A stretch of 64,000 nt of DNA, taken from the NCBI GenBank assembly GCA_039715185.1, contig JBDLIA010000007.1, positions 1 through 64,000 of the forward strand. The letters run 5' to 3'. Under the pieces are notes generated by a model that searched no databases, was not told where the DNA came from, and saw nothing but the letters and a program-made list of their open reading frames with translations. Origin of the DNA: Gemmatimonadota bacterium (GTDB lineage Bacteria > Gemmatimonadota > Gemmatimonadetes > Longimicrobiales > RSA9). The position numbers were made by a program, and so were the translations under genes. Below, in pieces: positions 62,744 to 64,000 of the stretch (positions are counted from its first letter, which is position 1; the number at the start of each line of letters is the position of its first letter).

Positions 62744-64000
62744 TCGGTCCCTCCGTGGCAGCTTCTGCAACTCGTGTCGATCGGCTTGTAGCGCACGAAC
62801 CGTCGCCCGTCCGCTTGCTCCTCGGCGACGTGGCACGAGGAGCACGCGACGCCGCGGTGCGCGCCGTCCAGCGGGTAGGCGGTCAGGTCGTGGTCGAAGC
62901 CCGGAATGCGAAACGACTCGGTGCCGTGACAGTCCTCGCAGATCCCCGGCGCGAACTGATCCCGATGCGGGTCGTCCTCCGCGTGACACCCCGCGCAGCT
63001 CTGGTCGCTTATCTCCAGCCGCAGCCCGCCGGTCGGGTCGGCGTTGGCGTGGCAGGATTCGCACGGCGCAGCGAGGTGAGCCCCCTCCAGCTCGAAGTCC
63101 GCCTCGTCGTTGTGGCGGAACAGGTCATAGCTGGACGGGTGCCAGGCGCTCTCGGAGTGGCAGCCGGCGCACGCTCCGCCGGTGGGCGACGCCGCGAAAG
63201 CACCCTCGTGGTAGTCCACATGACAGGCTGTGCAGTCGTCGGCGGCGGGAGCGGGATACGCCTTGCCCAGGTCGGCCTGCCGGAAGCTCAGGTCGATCCC
63301 TTCCCGCCGGCTCGCGGCCGGGTCGTGGCAGCCCGCGCACCCCACCGAAGCGTGCGCACCGTTCAGGACGTAGTCGACCGACGTGTGGTCGAAGGCGTCT
63401 TCGAACGCGCCGGCGTCGATGCCCCAGCCGGCGGTGCCGTGGCACGAAGTGCAGGTAGCGCCCATCCGGCCCCGGTGCTCGTCTTCGTGGCAGTTGGTGC
63501 AGCGCGCGAACCGCAGGGGCCGGTAGCGCACGACCTCCGGGCTCTTGCTCCGGTCGCTGGGGTGGCACTCGGCGCAACCGACCTGCCGGTGCAAGCCCCT
63601 GAGCGGGTAGCGCGTCCTATCGTGGTCGAACCCGGGAGCCGGCGACCATTCGACCTGGCCGTGACAGTCCGTACACTCCGCCTGTTTGAACTGGCCCCCG
63701 TGAGGGTCGTCCCGCCGGTGACACGCCACGCACCTCGTGCCGAGCCCCAGGAAGGTGCTACGCAGGACACCGTTTCTGGCCTTGAACAGCCTGGTGTCGG
63801 CGTCGGCGATCAGGTTCGGCGCGTGGCAGTCACGGCACCCCGCATCCGCGTGCGCGCCCTCGAATTCGTAACCGGCGTCGGCGTGGTCGAAGCCCAGGCT
63901 GTCGAAGCGTACCATGTCCAAGTCGCGGCCCCCGTGCTCTTTGTGGCAGCGGGCACACGACCCCTCCAGCGTGGCGTGCAGCCCACGTCCTTCATCGATC
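62740..64000 (-). CDS. Multihaem cytochrome c, at least 15 haems (partial, 5' end outside window)
   Basis: Frame open to the right edge; at least 420 residues are visible and the N-terminus lies beyond. Fifteen CXXCH motifs are in view, starting with CARCH near the edge and ending with CRSCH just before the stop. The same FDH-x-x-x-Y-P-L-x-G-x-H element precedes single CxxCH motifs (FDHDRTRYPLRGLHRQVGCAECH; FDHDLTAYPLDGAHRGVACSSCH), showing common ancestry with the downstream 16-haem protein. The stop overlaps the next ATG (ATGA). Its length suggests a giant periplasmic or surface cytochrome. Confidence 0.9.
   Translation of the reverse strand, partial: IDEGRGLHATLEGSCARCHKEHGGRDLDMVRFDSLGFDHADAGYEFEGAHADAGCRDCHAPNLIADADTRLFKARNGVLRSTFLGLGTRCVACHRRDDPHGGQFKQAECTDCHGQVEWSPAPGFDHDRTRYPLRGLHRQVGCAECHPSDRSKSPEVVRYRPLRFARCTNCHEDEHRGRMGATCTSCHGTAGWGIDAGAFEDAFDHTSVDYVLNGAHASVGCAGCHDPAASRREGIDLSFRQADLGKAYPAPAADDCTACHVDYHEGAFAASPTGGACAGCHSESAWHPSSYDLFRHNDEADFELEGAHLAAPCESCHANADPTGGLRLEISDQSCAGCHAEDDPHRDQFAPGICEDCHGTESFRIPGFDHDLTAYPLDGAHRGVACSSCHVAEEQADGRRFVRYKPIDTSCRSCHGGTE

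Overview
This is a very GC-rich (about 70% by eye) bacterial chromosome segment. It has no rRNA, tRNA, CRISPR array, transposase or phage genes that I can see. The gene content is PadR regulator plus ADOP-type FtsX/MacB permease, TolB/PD40 propellers fused to amidohydrolases, M28, DUF885 and prolyl-oligopeptidase exopeptidases, serine beta-lactamase-fold hydrolases, TPR-TolB proteins, and a reaction-centre-type cytochrome with TPR. Together these point to Gemmatimonadota (Longimicrobia/BD2-11-like), with Acidobacteriota as the alternative. This is inference from family content only.

Layout. 1-4.6 kb: tail of an unknown gene, a MarR-GNAT fusion, a dienelactone-hydrolase lipoprotein, a small secreted protein, and a coupled ArsR/SRPBCC/DUF899 operon. 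4.6-11.2 kb: two divergent secreted hydrolases, each with an NTF2-like tail, a DsbA-like oxidoreductase and a LamG-like secreted protein. 11.3-19.6 kb: CBS protein, FAD oxidase, PD40 lipoprotein, TerB protein, TolB-TPR membrane protein, PlsC acyltransferase and a His-rich anchored protein. 19.7-26.6 kb: M28 carboxypeptidase coupled to an orphan tungstate-type binding lipoprotein, SIMPL protein, sarcosine-oxidase-like flavoprotein and an Ig-like/serine hydrolase lipoprotein. 26.8-35.3 kb: CadC-like TPR regulator, lipocalin-like protein, glycine-zipper lipoprotein, ADOP permease with PadR, SDR, GNAT and di-heme cytochrome. 35.6-43.8 kb: TPR protein, ornithine-cyclodeaminase family, PIG-L deacetylase/aromatic decarboxylase pair, tandem glycine-zipper proteins and an NHL protein. 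44-53.7 kb: a 1141-residue propeller-amidohydrolase, TetR/CPBP/membrane operon, a decayed amidohydrolase remnant, alpha/beta hydrolase, prolyl oligopeptidase and AraC regulator.

53.8-64 kb is the most distinctive part. A three-gene NAD-dependent, Mo/W formate dehydrogenase operon on the plus strand converges on a tightly overlapping minus-strand operon. That operon encodes two giant multihaem cytochromes c (at least 15 and 16 CXXCH motifs), a predicted outer-membrane beta-barrel, and a membrane-anchored FAD/iron-sulfur oxidoreductase. I read the second operon as a candidate porin-cytochrome electron conduit running from the cytoplasmic NAD(P)/Fe-S pool across the envelope, possibly fed by formate.

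A second unexpected signal is a dispersed 16-bp perfect palindrome (CGTTTCCGCGGAAACG). There are six copies in three intergenic clusters, three of them at an exact 41-bp period.
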